This document shows, in pieces, positions 35,050 to 44,673 of a DNA stretch of 64,000 nucleotides. A program made the translations under genes and the position numbers. Numbering within the stretch: the stretch's first letter is position 1; each line of letters starts with the position of its first letter. The DNA is taken from contig NZ_BAEI01000004.1 of NCBI RefSeq assembly GCF_000241325.1, positions 83,550-147,549 of the forward strand, written 5' to 3'. This DNA comes from Gordonia polyisoprenivorans NBRC 16320 = JCM 10675. Its GTDB lineage: Bacteria > Actinomycetota > Actinomycetes > Mycobacteriales > Mycobacteriaceae. The notes under the pieces are model-generated. The model was not told where the DNA came from. It ran no database searches and worked only from the letters and a program-made list of their open reading frames with translations.

Positions 35050-35613
35050 TCACCTAGGGGCGTAATGGAGATAGACGGTGCCGTTGGCGAAGGTCCGCTG
35101 CTCGATGAGCCGAAGGTCGAGGGCAGCGTCGGCGGGCAGGGCACGCAGTCCCCCTCCGACGATCACGGGGACGACGAACAGCCGGAAACCGGAGACCATT
35201 CCGGCGCGGATCGCAGTAGCCGCGGTGGTCGGCCCGAAGATCTCGACCGAGCCAGGAGCGCTCTCGGTGAGCTGCCGTAGTTCTGCGGTGTCGAGCTCGC
35301 GTATCAACCGGGAGCGATCGGACGAGAGATCGTCGGGACTCATCGTCGTCGACACGACCACTTTCTCGATCGTCTGCCATCGGCGGGCGAACTCATGTTC
35401 TGCAGCCGTCCAGCTCCCGTCCTCCGGAGGGCTCTCCCAATACCGCATCAGGTCATAGGTCTTGCGGCCCAACACCTCTGCGGAGGTCTCCGCCATCCGA
35501 CCAACATGCATGTCGAAGATCTCCGCATCCGGAGCACCCCAACCGAAATCGCCATCGGCGTCGGCGACGTAGCCGTCGAGGGACATGCTGGTGGTGTACA
35601 TCAACTGTCCCAT
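35050..35613 (-). CDS. RibD C-terminal / dihydrofolate-reductase-like protein
   Basis: 187 residues. The start MGQLMYTTSMSLDGYVADADGDFGWG is typical of the RibD_C family, followed by EVLGRKTYDLMRYWE, KVVVSTTM and VEIFGPTTAATAIRAGMVSGFRLFVVPVIVGGGLRAL, the NADPH-binding part. Members reduce flavin precursors or unknown pteridine-like substrates; free-standing ones in actinobacteria mostly have no known job. The ATG at 35613 sits behind GAGGAGG, which decides it over an upstream in-frame codon at 35724. Confidence 0.88.
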   Translation of the reverse strand: MGQLMYTTSMSLDGYVADADGDFGWGAPDAEIFDMHVGRMAETSAEVLGRKTYDLMRYWESPPEDGSWTAAEHEFARRWQTIEKVVVSTTMSPDDLSSDRSRLIRELDTAELRQLTESAPGSVEIFGPTTAATAIRAGMVSGFRLFVVPVIVGGGLRALPADAALDLRLIEQRTFANGTVYLHYAPR

Positions 35614-35653
35614 GCGCCGACCTCCTCGTGGCGGAATCTCCGTGGCGCACACC

Positions 35654-36679
35654 CTACGGAGAACGGACCACGAAATCCAGAGTCGGGTCATCGCTCGGGG
35701 TACCTGCGCGCTCAGCTGCCACACGGCCGTGGTGGGCGGCGAGCATCGAGCACACCAGCAATTGGATCTGATGAAAGATCATCAAGGGCAGGATGATCAG
35801 GCCCACCGGCGCTCCAGCGAAGAGTACTGCGGCCATGGGCAGACCGGCGGCCAGACTCTTCTTCGATCCGCAGAACTGGATGACGATGCCGTCGTCGCGA
35901 CCGAAGCCCAAAGCCTTTGCAGCCCATCGGGACAACACCAACACCACTCCGAGGACGCCTGCGCACACCGCCATCACCACGGCGATCGACCCCACGCTGA
36001 CCGACGACCAGATGTGCTCGGCCATACCGGCGCTGAACGCGGAGTACACGACCAGCAGCACCGAGCCGCGGTCGACGGTCTTGGTCAGCAAGGGGTGTCG
36101 TCCGAGCAGTCCGGCGACCAGCGGCCGACACACTTGGCCGGCAAGGAACGGAAGCAGCAACTGAAGGATGATCTCGCCGAACGATTCCGCACTCACGTGG
36201 ACTCCGCCGGTGGTGGTCATGAGGGCGACGACGAGCAAAGGGGTCAGCACGACTCCGAGAAGGTTCGACAACGACGCCGACACGATGGCCGCCGGGACGT
36301 TTCCGCGGGCAACCGAGGTGAACGCGATCGACGACTGCACCGTGGACGGCACGAGACAGGCGAACAGCACACCGGTGTAGAGGGCACTGCTCAGCACGTG
36401 TGGGGTCAGCACCCGAAGCGCGAGGCCGATCAGCGGGAACACGACGAAGGTGACCGCCAGAACCGTCAGATGCAGTCGCCAATGGCGTGCTCCCGCCATC
36501 GCCTCGGCGGGCGAGAGCCGCGTGCCGTAGAGGAAGAACAGAAGCGCGATGGCCGCTTTCACCATTCCGTCGAGGATCGTCGCCGCCGCGCCCGCGACCG
36601 GAAACACCGATGCGAGCGCCACCGTCGCGAGGATCGAGAGCACGAATCCGTCGATGGGGAGCTTCCTGAGCAGTCGCAT
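35654..36679 (-). CDS. Bile acid:sodium symporter family transporter (SBF-like)
   Basis: About 341 residues with nine to ten membrane helices. Marks of the SBF/PF13593 group are KAAIALLFFLYGTRLS, LVPSTVQSSIAFTSVARGN in the middle, and FCGSKKSLAAGLPMAAVLFAG near the C-terminus, the glycine-serine-rich cation/substrate site. It probably takes up or exports an organic anion with Na+. I use the ATG at 36679; the ATG at 36709 is also in frame. It is divergent from a LysR gene, its likely regulator. Confidence 0.85.
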   Translation of the reverse strand: MRLLRKLPIDGFVLSILATVALASVFPVAGAAATILDGMVKAAIALLFFLYGTRLSPAEAMAGARHWRLHLTVLAVTFVVFPLIGLALRVLTPHVLSSALYTGVLFACLVPSTVQSSIAFTSVARGNVPAAIVSASLSNLLGVVLTPLLVVALMTTTGGVHVSAESFGEIILQLLLPFLAGQVCRPLVAGLLGRHPLLTKTVDRGSVLLVVYSAFSAGMAEHIWSSVSVGSIAVVMAVCAGVLGVVLVLSRWAAKALGFGRDDGIVIQFCGSKKSLAAGLPMAAVLFAGAPVGLIILPLMIFHQIQLLVCSMLAAHHGRVAAERAGTPSDDPTLDFVVRSP

Positions 36680-36738
36680 GAGACATAAGTCAACGCCCGT
36701 CGGAGCCATTCGGAAATACGTTGACCACGATTATTGTG

Positions 36739-36753
36739 ATCGAGTTTGTCGAT
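36739..36753. promoter_or_regulatory. LysR box candidate (T-N11-A) between symporter and lysR
   Basis: ATCGA - GTTTG - TCGAT is a perfect inverted repeat, and its T36740 and A36752 fit the T-N11-A rule for LysR-type binding sites. It lies 17 bases before the lysR start and 60 bases before the symporter start, where a regulator could control both. Confidence 0.5.
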
Positions 36754-36769
36754 AACTAGCCTGAGATGT

Positions 36770-37603
36770 GTGCTCGATCCCACCGCGCTGCGCACCTTCC
36801 TCACCGTCGTCCACACCGGCGGGTTCTCAGCCGCGGCACGCCAGCTCGACGTCGGGCAATCCACTGTGTCCGGCCACATCGCCCGCCTGGAGAAACAGGT
36901 CGGCAGAACGCTGTTGCGACGCGATACGCACTCGGTCGAGCTGACCGCGGACGGCTCGGTGATGGCCGGCTTCGCCCGCTCCATCCTCGACGAGTGCGAT
37001 CGCGCGCTGAGTTATTTCACCGATGACGGCATCACCGGACGCATCCGCTTCGGGGTGTCGGAGGACCTTGTGGCCACGGGGACGCCAGAGATCCTGCGCC
37101 GCTTCCGGACCGACCACCCGCGCGTCGATATCGAGCTGACCATCGGACTCAGCGAGGACCTCCACACGAGCCTACGTGCGGGTTCACTGGATCTGGTTTT
37201 GGCCAAACGCAATCCGGGCCAACGGCACGGACAGTTGATCTTCACCGAACCGCTGGTCTGGGCGGGCGCGCCGGACACCGTCCTGCGGCCCGGTGACCCG
37301 ATTCCACTCGTGACCTTTCCCGAACCCAGCATCTCGCGCACCGCTGCGCTCGCCGCACTCGCCGACGCGGGGCTCGATCACCGCATCACCTGTGTCTCCA
37401 ACAATCAGCAGGGGTTGCGCGCCGCGGTGCTGGCCGGGCTCGGTGTGATGGTGCATGCGCGTCGGCTCCTGCCCGCCGACGTCGTCGAACTCGACGGCCT
37501 GCCCGACCCGGGCCTCACCGAGGTTGTGGTGATCACCCGGCGGCGGCCGGCGACGCGCGCCGAGGCAGCACTGCTCGCTGTACTGCGGTCCGCGACGTGG
37601 TGA
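36770..37603 (+). CDS. LysR family transcriptional regulator
   Basis: 277 residues. The N-terminal HTH LDPTALRTFLTVVHTGGFSAAARQLDVGQSTVSGHIARLEKQVGRTLLRRDTHSVELTADG is complete. The effector domain starts with IRFGVSEDLVATGTPEILRRF and continues with a second lobe ending VVVITRRRPATRAEAALL. I chose the GTG at 36770, which puts the HTH two residues from the start as in most LysR proteins; a TTG at 36746 is in frame. It probably controls the divergent symporter gene. Confidence 0.9.
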   Translation: MLDPTALRTFLTVVHTGGFSAAARQLDVGQSTVSGHIARLEKQVGRTLLRRDTHSVELTADGSVMAGFARSILDECDRALSYFTDDGITGRIRFGVSEDLVATGTPEILRRFRTDHPRVDIELTIGLSEDLHTSLRAGSLDLVLAKRNPGQRHGQLIFTEPLVWAGAPDTVLRPGDPIPLVTFPEPSISRTAALAALADAGLDHRITCVSNNQQGLRAAVLAGLGVMVHARRLLPADVVELDGLPDPGLTEVVVITRRRPATRAEAALLAVLRSATW

Positions 37604-37612
37604 GTTCCCGCA

Positions 37613-38578
37613 TCACACCGGCTCGCGGATCACTCCCGCGTGTCGCACCGTTCCGGACAGCCCCGGCAGTTCCTTGGGCGCCGTCCATGTCCGCAGGCCG
37701 TCGCCGCTGTCGGAGTAGAGGTATTTGCCCCTGGTGTAGGCGTCGAAGTACATCCGCCACGCCCCGCCGGGCAGTTGGATGACCGACGGCCCTTCCACGA
37801 AGGTGCCCCAATTGCCCGGTGCGACAAAGGTGTAGGGCCCCGCCAGGGTGGGGGCAACGGCGTGCTCGATGACCTTCTTGGTCTCGTTCTTGGTGAATGC
37901 GTGGTAGGTCGAGCCCACCTTCACGATGGTGGTGTCGATGTGGTCGGCGCCGATACCCACGAGCGGCACCGGCGGCCCCCAATTCCGCAGCGAGGAGTCC
38001 GTCGCCGTCATCAGATACGGGATGAACCCACCGCCGGTCGACATCGACAAGATGATGTTGACGCGACCGTTCTCGACGAACCAGTCCGGCGCCCACGCCT
38101 TGGTGGTGAACGGCGACAGTGAGGGCAGGTCGCTCGACCCGGCGGAACCCGACGAACCCAGCGCGCCCAACGATCCCTTGCCGTCGCCGGTACCGGGAAG
38201 AAGGAAGCAGCAGAACGGGACTGCCAGGTTCTGCATGAACGTCCAATGGGTGAGGTCGGTGCTACGCGCGAACCCGATACTGGCGCCCGCGGCCGTGGTG
38301 TAGGTGAGGTAGTACGACCCGTCGGTGTTGCGGAAGATCCGTGGGTCGCGCACCAACCCGGACGGCGGACGATACGCCGCCTTCTGGAGGACGTCGAAAT
38401 GGGTGCCGTCGCCGGACTGGTAGACGTCCATGTCACGATCGCTGGCGTTGCTGAATGCCACCATCGTGTATCGCCACCCGGATTGTGGTGCGGCTCCGGC
38501 CGTCCCGGGAGCGGCGAGCAGCAACCCCGCGACGGCCAGGACCGCCGATATCACCACGCATATCGTCCGCTTCGTCAC
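37613..38578 (-). CDS. Secreted GH43-like five-bladed propeller protein
   Basis: 321 residues. A signal peptide (TKRTICVVISAVLAVAGLLLAA, cut near APGTAGA) leads to a GH43/GH68-type propeller. SGLVRDPRIFRNTDGSYYLTYTT holds the first acidic residue, AWAPDWFVENGRVNIILSMST the second, and WGTFVEGPSVIQLPGGAWRMYFDAY the Glu usual for the acid. This suggests an arabinanase, xylosidase or related glycosidase outside the cell, possibly acting on arabinan-containing cell wall. The GTG at 38578 gives a proper signal peptide; a GTG at 38626 would add 16 residues before it. It converges with lysR. Confidence 0.75.
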   Translation of the reverse strand: MTKRTICVVISAVLAVAGLLLAAPGTAGAAPQSGWRYTMVAFSNASDRDMDVYQSGDGTHFDVLQKAAYRPPSGLVRDPRIFRNTDGSYYLTYTTAAGASIGFARSTDLTHWTFMQNLAVPFCCFLLPGTGDGKGSLGALGSSGSAGSSDLPSLSPFTTKAWAPDWFVENGRVNIILSMSTGGGFIPYLMTATDSSLRNWGPPVPLVGIGADHIDTTIVKVGSTYHAFTKNETKKVIEHAVAPTLAGPYTFVAPGNWGTFVEGPSVIQLPGGAWRMYFDAYTRGKYLYSDSGDGLRTWTAPKELPGLSGTVRHAGVIREPV

Positions 38579-38641
38579 CGAAGCAGTATCGGTGATGGGC
38601 GACAATTCAGAAACACCTCGGCTCACACGGGTACCACATCG

Positions 38642-39157
38642 TTATCCCCCGGTTTCGCCCGAGATGACGTTTCTCGCAAGGAAGACCAGGTCGTAGGTCC
38701 CGACATTACGGCGACGGAACTCTCGAAACCCGAAACGGTTATACAGGCGAATGTTCGCGAGACTGTGCTCACCGGTGAACAGTTCGAGTCTGGTGACAGC
38801 ACTGGGCAACCACGCATCGACCGCGTCGAGCAGACGACTGCCCAAACCCCTCCCCTGCAGGTCGGGCGCGACCGTGAGACGACCGAGTTCAGCGGTGTCA
38901 CCGTGCACCGTGAGTCGTACTGCGGCGACCAGACGTGCTCCGGAGGTGATCCCCAGGGCGATCACCTCCGCGCTCCGCAATTCGTCGACGATCTCGTCGA
39001 CGGTCTGATCCAGCGGGGGCAGCCGGAGATCGTTGTGCAGCTTCGCCTCGGTGACATACGCGGCCCGTTGCAGGGTGAGAATCTCACCGGCCCGCTCGAC
39101 ACCGATCCGGTGGACGTCACCGAAGTCGCGCTCGGGCCCTTCGACGTCGGTCGTCAT
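38642..39157 (-). CDS. GNAT family N-acetyltransferase
   Basis: 171 residues. The GNAT core is LVAAVRLTVHGDTAELGRLTVAPDLQGRGLGSRLLDAVDAWL, in which Q-G-R-G-L-G binds the acetyl-CoA pyrophosphate, followed by RLELFTGEHSLANIRLYNRFGFREF. It transfers an acetyl group from acetyl-CoA to an unknown amine. The ATG at 39157 follows AAAGGG. An ATG at 39196 is in frame but has no site. Confidence 0.9.
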   Translation of the reverse strand: MTTDVEGPERDFGDVHRIGVERAGEILTLQRAAYVTEAKLHNDLRLPPLDQTVDEIVDELRSAEVIALGITSGARLVAAVRLTVHGDTAELGRLTVAPDLQGRGLGSRLLDAVDAWLPSAVTRLELFTGEHSLANIRLYNRFGFREFRRRNVGTYDLVFLARNVISGETGG

Positions 39158-39221
39158 CGGTTGGCCCTTTCTGACGGGAACGCCCGGTGACGGCACCGAA
39201 CTCGGACGCCAATCCTAGGTC

Positions 39222-40103
39222 TCACGGTTCGATGTTCTCCAGATCCTTGAGCAGGCCCGGATGCGTCGGCGTCCAACCGAGCGCTTCGCGGGTGTGCGTG
39301 CTCGTCGCGGGTTGATCCATGGTGAAGATCGGACCGAACGCACCGAAGCTCTCGGTGGGTATCTGCTGCACCGGCAGTCGCAGCCGCCTGCCGATGACCG
39401 AAATGATGTCGGCGACGGTGTCGCCCTCGTCGGCGACCGCGTGCCACGCTGTCCCGGCCGGCGCCGATTCCAGCGCGAGGCGGAACAATGTGGCGGCGTC
39501 GCGGGCGTGCACGGCCGGCCAGCGCTGCGTGCCGTCGCCGGCGTATCCCGCTACGCCGCTGCGTCGGGCCTGTTGGGTCAGCAGGCCGGCAAACCCACCC
39601 TCGCCCCGGTTGTGAACCGTCCGAGGAAGACGAATCGCACTGGGGCGCACGCCTTTCGACGCTAGGTCGAGTAGCGCCATCACCGATCGCGCCCGGCCGC
39701 CGACGGGACCGTCGGTGGGCAACGGATCGGCCTCGGTGGACGCGCGCCCCGGAATCCACGGCGTGCCCGACACCGTGACGATCGGACGGTCGGTGCCGAT
39801 GAGTTCCTCCCCGATCGCCGACAACGCGGCGGTTTCCTGGGCGATCGCCGCGGCCAGCGCGTCGGCTCCGTGGTCGCCGTGATCGAAGGCGAGGCTGATC
39901 ACGCCCTCGGACTGCGCAACGCCGGAGCGCAGCACGTCGAGATCGGACAACCCGCCGCGCAGGACCCGCGCACCGGCGTCGGCGAGCACCTGCGCGGACC
40001 GGTCGGAGCGAGCGAGGGCAAGCACGGTGTGGTCGTTGTCGAGCAACTCTGAGACGACGGCGGAGCCGATGGTGCCGGTACCGCCGGTGACGAAGACGTG
40101 CAT
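39222..40103 (-). CDS. Extended SDR-type NAD(P)-dependent oxidoreductase/epimerase
   Basis: 293 residues. MHVFVTGGTGTIGSAVVSELL is the Rossmann start with the GxxGxxG loop. The middle contains VSGTPWIPGRAS and RLPRTVHNRGEGGFAGLL, and the C-terminal part has RWPAVHARDAATLFRLALES and AWHAVADEGDTVADIISVIGRRLRLP. The classical YxxxK pair is not obvious, so it belongs to the atypical (NmrA/extended) group and may act on an unknown substrate. It is divergent from a tetR gene that probably represses it. Confidence 0.85.
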   Translation of the reverse strand: MHVFVTGGTGTIGSAVVSELLDNDHTVLALARSDRSAQVLADAGARVLRGGLSDLDVLRSGVAQSEGVISLAFDHGDHGADALAAAIAQETAALSAIGEELIGTDRPIVTVSGTPWIPGRASTEADPLPTDGPVGGRARSVMALLDLASKGVRPSAIRLPRTVHNRGEGGFAGLLTQQARRSGVAGYAGDGTQRWPAVHARDAATLFRLALESAPAGTAWHAVADEGDTVADIISVIGRRLRLPVQQIPTESFGAFGPIFTMDQPATSTHTREALGWTPTHPGLLKDLENIEP

Positions 40104-40119
40104 GGATCTCTCCTGACGA

Positions 40120-40176
40120 GTGATGCGACTGTTGTCTCATCACTGTAGCGCGATGACGGGACATATGTCGCATCAC
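40120..40176. promoter_or_regulatory. TetR operator region between SDR and tetR
   Basis: GTGATGCGAC (40120-40129) and GTCGCATCAC (40167-40176) are exact reverse complements 37 bases apart. Each is also one arm of a local dyad: GTGATG ... CATCAC across 40120-40143, and an ACATATGT-centred one across about 40153-40175. Two sites of this kind in a divergent gap fit TetR control of both genes. Confidence 0.6.
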
Positions 40177-40188
40177 TATGATGGCCGC

Positions 40189-40767
40189 ATGGCTCGATGG
40201 GAACCCGGCGCACGCGAGCGCCTCGTCCTCGCCGCGGTGGACCTGTTCAACGAACACGGCTACGACGCGACGACGGTCGCGCAGATCGCCGACCGTGCCG
40301 GCGTCACCCGCAGCACCTTCTTCCGGCACTTCTCGGACAAGCGCGAAGTGCTGGTGGCCGGCCAGGAGACGCTCAGCCGCCTGATGGCCGAGGGAATCGC
40401 CGAGGCGCCCGCCGATGCGACACCACTCGGCATGGTCAGCGCGGGTCTCGAGCGTGCCGCCGGCGAGATGGGGCCGATGAACCGAGAACTCGGACCGAGA
40501 CTCAGCGCGGCGATCGCTGCCAGCACCGAACTCCAGGAGCGCGACGCCCTCAAGAGCGTCGGGCTCGCCGCCGCGATGACCGACGCCCTCATCACCCGCG
40601 GCGTTGCGGATGCGACCGCGCGGGTCGCCGCCGAACTCGGTGTGCTCGCCTTCAAACAGGGATACGCGAAGTGGACCGAGGGCGAGAAGGACGACGGCGC
40701 GCCGCTCGTGCCGTTCGTACTCGAAGCGCTCAGCGAATTACGCTCGGCCGCAGGGTCACTGGGCTGA
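40189..40767 (+). CDS. TetR family transcriptional regulator
   Basis: 192 residues. The HTH is ARERLVLAAVDLFNEHGYDATTVAQIADRAGVTRSTFFRHFSDKREVLVAGQ, with the TetR recognition helix STFFRHF. The C-terminal domain is helical with no further marks. The ATG at 40189 has no good ribosome site; an in-frame ATG at 40120 would run through the operator and is unlikely. It likely represses the divergent SDR gene and itself. It is followed after nine bases by the RCC1-like gene, possibly in the same transcript. Confidence 0.88.
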   Translation: MARWEPGARERLVLAAVDLFNEHGYDATTVAQIADRAGVTRSTFFRHFSDKREVLVAGQETLSRLMAEGIAEAPADATPLGMVSAGLERAAGEMGPMNRELGPRLSAAIAASTELQERDALKSVGLAAAMTDALITRGVADATARVAAELGVLAFKQGYAKWTEGEKDDGAPLVPFVLEALSELRSAAGSLG

Positions 40768-40775
40768 TCCCGCAC

Positions 40776-41609
40776 ATGAACACGCTGGCCGCAGGCCGAC
40801 GACACTCGGTCGCGTGTCGGGAGGACGGGACGGTAGTGGCGACCGGCGACGGTCGCGCCGGGGAATGTGACGTCTCGTCGTGGTCGGGTATCTGTGCTGT
40901 GGCTGCCGGCAACGTACATGCCGCGCGCAATACCGGCCGATCCCACAGCGTCGGGTTGCGCAGCGACGGAACGGTTCTCGCCACAGGATGGAACGGTGAC
41001 GGACAGACCGACATCGGCCGATGGCGTGGGATCGTCGCCGTGGCAGCCGGATGGAGAACCACTCTCGGCCTCCGCTCGGATGGCACCGTGGTCGCGACCG
41101 GTCGCACAGCGGAGGGTCAGTGTGATGTGGCCGCGTGGAAAGACGCCATCTCGATCGCGTGCGGAGACTGGCATTCGGTCGCCGTATTGGCTGACGGCAC
41201 AGCACTATCCACCGGCAGCAATCGGCGCGGGCAGTGTGCGGTCGGCGGCTGGCAGGACCTGATCGGCATCGGCGCCGGTTACCTGCACACCGTCGGCTTG
41301 CGCGTCGACGGCACCGCGCTGGCCACCGGCGACAACACCGCGGGCCAGTGCGACGTCACCCGATGGCGCACCGTTGTCGCGGTGTCGGCGGGCAGCCACC
41401 ACACGGTGGCGCTCCTCGCTGACGGAACCGTGCGGGCGGTCGGCGACAATCACCACCGACAGTGCGAGGTCGCAGAGTGGCGTGGCGTTACTGCCGTCGC
41501 GGCCGGATCTGCGCACACGCTCGGACGTCTCGACGACGGAACCGTCATCGCGACCGGAGACAATTCGCATGGTCAGTGCGACGTGAGCACCTGGCAGCTG
41601 ATCCGTTGA
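40776..41609 (+). CDS. RCC1-like beta-propeller repeat protein
   Basis: 277 residues made almost entirely of seven repeats of about 35-40 residues with consensus HSVGLRSDGTVxATGxNxxGQCDVxxWxxIxAVAAG. This is the RCC1/BLIP-II type propeller blade, in a seven-blade number. No signal peptide, membrane segment or added domain is visible, so it is probably a cytoplasmic binding protein. Bacterial RCC1-like proteins have varied or unknown roles. It starts at an ATG ten bases after the TetR stop with no clear ribosome site, which suggests coupling. It converges on msrA. Confidence 0.82.
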   Translation: MNTLAAGRRHSVACREDGTVVATGDGRAGECDVSSWSGICAVAAGNVHAARNTGRSHSVGLRSDGTVLATGWNGDGQTDIGRWRGIVAVAAGWRTTLGLRSDGTVVATGRTAEGQCDVAAWKDAISIACGDWHSVAVLADGTALSTGSNRRGQCAVGGWQDLIGIGAGYLHTVGLRVDGTALATGDNTAGQCDVTRWRTVVAVSAGSHHTVALLADGTVRAVGDNHHRQCEVAEWRGVTAVAAGSAHTLGRLDDGTVIATGDNSHGQCDVSTWQLIR

Positions 41610-41624
41610 CGTCGAGTATGACCT

Positions 41625-42173
41625 TCACACGCGAGTCGCGTACTTGGTCAGCAGTTCGTTGGGGAGGTGACAGGAGTCCTCAGGACATCGGGCGAGCCTG
41701 TGCTGGTGTTCGTCAGCGCTTCTCACGTAGTTGGCGAGTGGCAGTACTTCAACGGCGACACGATCAGCGTCCCCTGTGGCGGCGATGAAGTTTCGGGCTT
41801 GCTCCCGGTGCGCCGGATTCTCGGAGTAGACGCCGGTGCGGTACTTCTCGCCGACGTCGGGCCCTTGCCTGTTCACACTGTAGGGGTCGATGATCTCGAA
41901 GAAATATGCCATCAGCTGCTTGACGCCCACGACGGTTGGATCGAAACGGGTCCGTACGCATTCGGCGTAGCCGTCGTAGTCGCCGTCGAGCGATTCGCTC
42001 GTGCCGTTGGCCCGTCCGGCCTCGGTGAACGTCACCCCCGGCAACGTCGCGATGAAGGCCTGCACGCCCCAAAGACAGCCGCCCGCGAAATAGATCTCCT
42101 GGGTCCGATGAGTGCCATCCACCGCTCCGATGGTACGGCCGGGTGAGGTCAACTCACCCGTCCGCCAATCCAT
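41625..42173 (-). CDS. msrA: Peptide-methionine (S)-S-oxide reductase, MsrA family
   Basis: About 182 residues. IYFAGGCLWGVQAFIATLPGV is the MsrA active-site region with the catalytic Cys, here GCLWG rather than the common GCFWG. YDGYAECVRTRFDP and DPYSVNRQGPDVGEKYRTGVYS complete the domain, and CHLPN with another Cys in ARCPEDSC near the C-terminus gives resolving Cys. It repairs methionine sulfoxide in proteins with thioredoxin. The start is uncertain between the ATG at 42173 and a GTG at 42122 that has a better ribosome site. Confidence 0.85.
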   Translation of the reverse strand: MDWRTGELTSPGRTIGAVDGTHRTQEIYFAGGCLWGVQAFIATLPGVTFTEAGRANGTSESLDGDYDGYAECVRTRFDPTVVGVKQLMAYFFEIIDPYSVNRQGPDVGEKYRTGVYSENPAHREQARNFIAATGDADRVAVEVLPLANYVRSADEHQHRLARCPEDSCHLPNELLTKYATRV

Positions 42174-42213
42174 CCGCACGATCGAAGTACCTGCCCGACA
42201 ACGGGTAGACCCT

Positions 42214-43293
<1,080 letters not shown>

Positions 43294-43344
43294 GGGCGCC
43301 CAGTCTATCGGGCAGCTCTCGGCACACAGAGGCCGGTGACGGAC

Positions 43345-44568
43345 TCAGGCGGTGCCCGGCACCGCCCCGCCGGTGTCCTCGGCGTCCTCCGAGTCCTCAT
43401 TGGCTCCCACACCCGGTCCGCCGTCGTCGGATGCCTCGTCGAGAGGTGGCGGCTTCTCCCCCACCCGGATCGCGATCTGCTCGTTGAGGTACCGCAGGAT
43501 GACGGCGATGGTCGCCGCGGCAGGCACCGCGAGGAATGCGCCGATGATCCCGAACAGGCTGCCGCCCAGAGTGACCGCGAGCAACACGATCGCCGCGTGC
43601 AGGTCCATCGACTTGGACTGCAGCCACGGTTGCAACACATTTCCCTCGAGTTGCTGTACGGCGAGGATGATGCCGAGGACGATCAGCGCCGTGGTGAGTC
43701 CGTTGGACACCAGCGCGATGAGCACCGCGAGCGCGCCCGCGACGAAGGCACCGACGATCGGGATGAAGCCACCGAGGAAGGTGATCACCACCAACACCCC
43801 CGCCAGGGGGACCTGCAGGATGAACAGTCCCGCACCGATGAGCGAGGCGTCGACGAAGCTGACGATCGCCTGCGTCCGGATGAAGCCGCCCAACGAGTTC
43901 CACATCCGTGACAGCACCTCGCCGAGGTGCGCACCCGCCGGATGCCCGATCGTGCGCTGCAACCACGGAACAAAGCGCGGGCCGTCCTTGAGGAAGAAGA
44001 ACACCAGGATGAGCGTCGTGAACAGGGTGATCAGCACCGACGTCGCGGTGCCGATACCGCTGAACACCCCGGCCGCAATGGTGCTGGCACTGGATTGCAC
44101 ACGTTGGGTGATCGCCGACACCAGGCCGTCGATCTGCTCATCGCCGAGATTCAGCGGCGGACCCTGGACCCAGTCCTGGAGTTTGTGGACACCGCTGACG
44201 GTGCGGTCGGCGAGCTCCGGCGATTGATCGACGATCGAGGGCACGATCAGCCCGATCACCCCGCCGAGCAGGCCCACCGCGACGAGCATCATCAGCAGGG
44301 AGGCCCCGGCGGGCGGCACCCCGTGTCCCCGCAGCCAGCGCACCGGCGGCCACAGCAACGTGCACGCGATGATCGCGAGGAGGACCGGGAGCAGGATCAC
44401 CCAGACCTCACCGACCACCCACATCACCACCCAGAGGGCGCCGACCACCAGGATGAACTGCAACCCGACGATCGAGGTCGACCGCAGGCCACTCAGGAAC
44501 ACCTGCATTCTCGAGGGGCCGTTCGCACCGGGGACGGGCAGCGGCGACGAATCGTCAGAATCGGTCAC
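43345..44568 (-). CDS. AI-2E family transporter / permease, second paralogue
   Basis: 407 residues with about eight membrane helices in the AI-2E arrangement: two helices with the IIACTLLWPPVRWL loop, a middle soluble part (LADRTVSGVHKLQDWVQ), and the C-terminal bundle with FLGGFIPIVGAFVAGALAVLIALVSNGLT and QQLEGNVLQPWLQSKSMDLHAAIVLLAVTLGGSLFG. The C-terminus is acidic and Gly/Glu-rich. Function as an exporter is inferred from the family. I chose the GTG at 44568, which has a GAGGA site; a GTG-like start at 44589 is possible. About 50 bp separates it from ychF, same strand. Confidence 0.88.
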   Translation of the reverse strand: MTDSDDSSPLPVPGANGPSRMQVFLSGLRSTSIVGLQFILVVGALWVVMWVVGEVWVILLPVLLAIIACTLLWPPVRWLRGHGVPPAGASLLMMLVAVGLLGGVIGLIVPSIVDQSPELADRTVSGVHKLQDWVQGPPLNLGDEQIDGLVSAITQRVQSSASTIAAGVFSGIGTATSVLITLFTTLILVFFFLKDGPRFVPWLQRTIGHPAGAHLGEVLSRMWNSLGGFIRTQAIVSFVDASLIGAGLFILQVPLAGVLVVITFLGGFIPIVGAFVAGALAVLIALVSNGLTTALIVLGIILAVQQLEGNVLQPWLQSKSMDLHAAIVLLAVTLGGSLFGIIGAFLAVPAAATIAVILRYLNEQIAIRVGEKPPPLDEASDDGGPGVGANEDSEDAEDTGGAVPGTA

Positions 44569-44673
44569 GCCACGATCCTCACACACCACTGCGACGAGAC
44601 CTCCGACCGAGGGCGGCGCGGCGAGGGCTCGCCCTTCTCAGGGCAATGGATCAGTGACTCCGAGCGAAGCGGG

